Shown: piece by piece, positions 5,280 to 5,408 of the stretch
Layout of the letters: each line of letters opens with the position of its first letter
Position numbering within the stretch: position 1 is the first letter of the stretch
Origin: Clostridium sp. CAG:1219
GTDB taxonomy: Bacteria; Bacillota; Clostridia; TANB77; CAG-465
Direction: 5' to 3'
Length of the DNA stretch: 5,408 nucleotides
NCBI GenBank assembly: GCA_000433335.1
Contig: HF996718.1
Coordinates: 4,643 to 10,050, forward strand
Program-made: the position numbers and the translations under genes
Notes under the pieces: model-generated
Told to the model about the DNA's origin: nothing
Databases searched by the model: none
Seen by the model: the letters and a program-made list of their open reading frames with translations, nothing else

Positions 5280-5285
5280 CTCCCT
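5280..5285 (-). promoter_or_regulatory. Ribosome binding site that fixes the small glycyl-radical gene start
   Basis: AGGGAG on the minus strand, 9 nt before the ATG at 5270 and directly touching the alternative ATG at 5279. This favours the inner start. Confidence 0.6.
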
Positions 5286-5311
5286 ACTATAAAAATTTTA
5301 ATCATATTAAT

Positions 5312-5408
5312 TTATTTTTTATTCAACTCAATTACTTTTTTATTAACTAGGTCATATTTTAATTCAAAAGTATCGCGCATATTTAATGTATTATACTTAG
5401 GATTTATA
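5312..5408 (-). CDS. 3' end of an unidentified gene, upstream member of the nrd operon
   Basis: The minus strand is open from the right edge to a TAA at 5314-5312, giving the last 31 residues of a protein. They include YNTLNMRDTFELKYDLVNKK and end in IELNKK. The composition is coding-like (mixed charged and hydrophobic residues), and the stop lies only 41 nt before the next gene's start with no terminator between, so it is probably in the same operon. I do not recognise the tail. By position it could be the catalytic NrdD polypeptide of a split enzyme, but nothing in these 31 residues proves it, and they do not resemble the zinc/glycyl-radical C-terminus of a complete NrdD. Confidence 0.5.
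   Translation of the reverse strand, partial: INPKYNTLNMRDTFELKYDLVNKKVIELNKK

Noticed and set aside
1..5408. CRISPR arrays, tRNA/rRNA genes, riboswitches, insertion sequences
   Set aside because: No regularly spaced repeats, cloverleaf-like GC-rich segments, transposase motifs or terminal repeats with target duplications were seen on either strand.

Overview
The window is AT-rich (clearly below 35% G+C by eye). It carries anaerobe-specific nucleotide metabolism (class III ribonucleotide reductase parts), AAGGTGA/AGGAG-type ribosome binding sites and short AT-rich hairpin terminators. This points to a low-G+C anaerobic Firmicute (Clostridia or Tissierellia-like). I cannot name the species.

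Left part (1-1209): the first 11 codons of a leftward gene run off the left edge. A divergent rightward gene then encodes a secreted protein with two bacterial SH3 domains and a CAP/SCP (YkwD-like) domain. It ends in a hairpin terminator that it probably shares with the convergent operon to its right.

Centre (1232-3371, minus strand): a two-component operon. An OmpR/PhoB-family response regulator is followed, with an 11-bp overlap, by a membrane histidine kinase. A good promoter lies at 3433-3461.

Gap without an intact gene (3372-3944): this is not empty. Between two terminators lie decayed remains that I read as an AbiE (type IV) toxin-antitoxin/abortive-infection locus. They consist of an AbiEi-like N-terminal helix-turn-helix fragment, with an ATA where its ATG should be and an early stop, followed by an out-of-frame AbiEii-like C-terminal fragment. 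The old ribosome binding site, an upstream inverted repeat and a downstream terminator all survive.

Right part (3945-5408, minus strand): a class III ribonucleotide reductase operon fragment. In transcription order it holds the tail of an unidentified gene, a 91-residue stand-alone glycyl-radical-domain protein resembling only the C-terminus of NrdD, the radical-SAM activase NrdG, and the repressor NrdR. A strong terminator follows. NrdG would install the glycyl radical on NrdD or on the small protein. NrdR would sense ATP/dATP and repress nrd genes, probably including its own operon.
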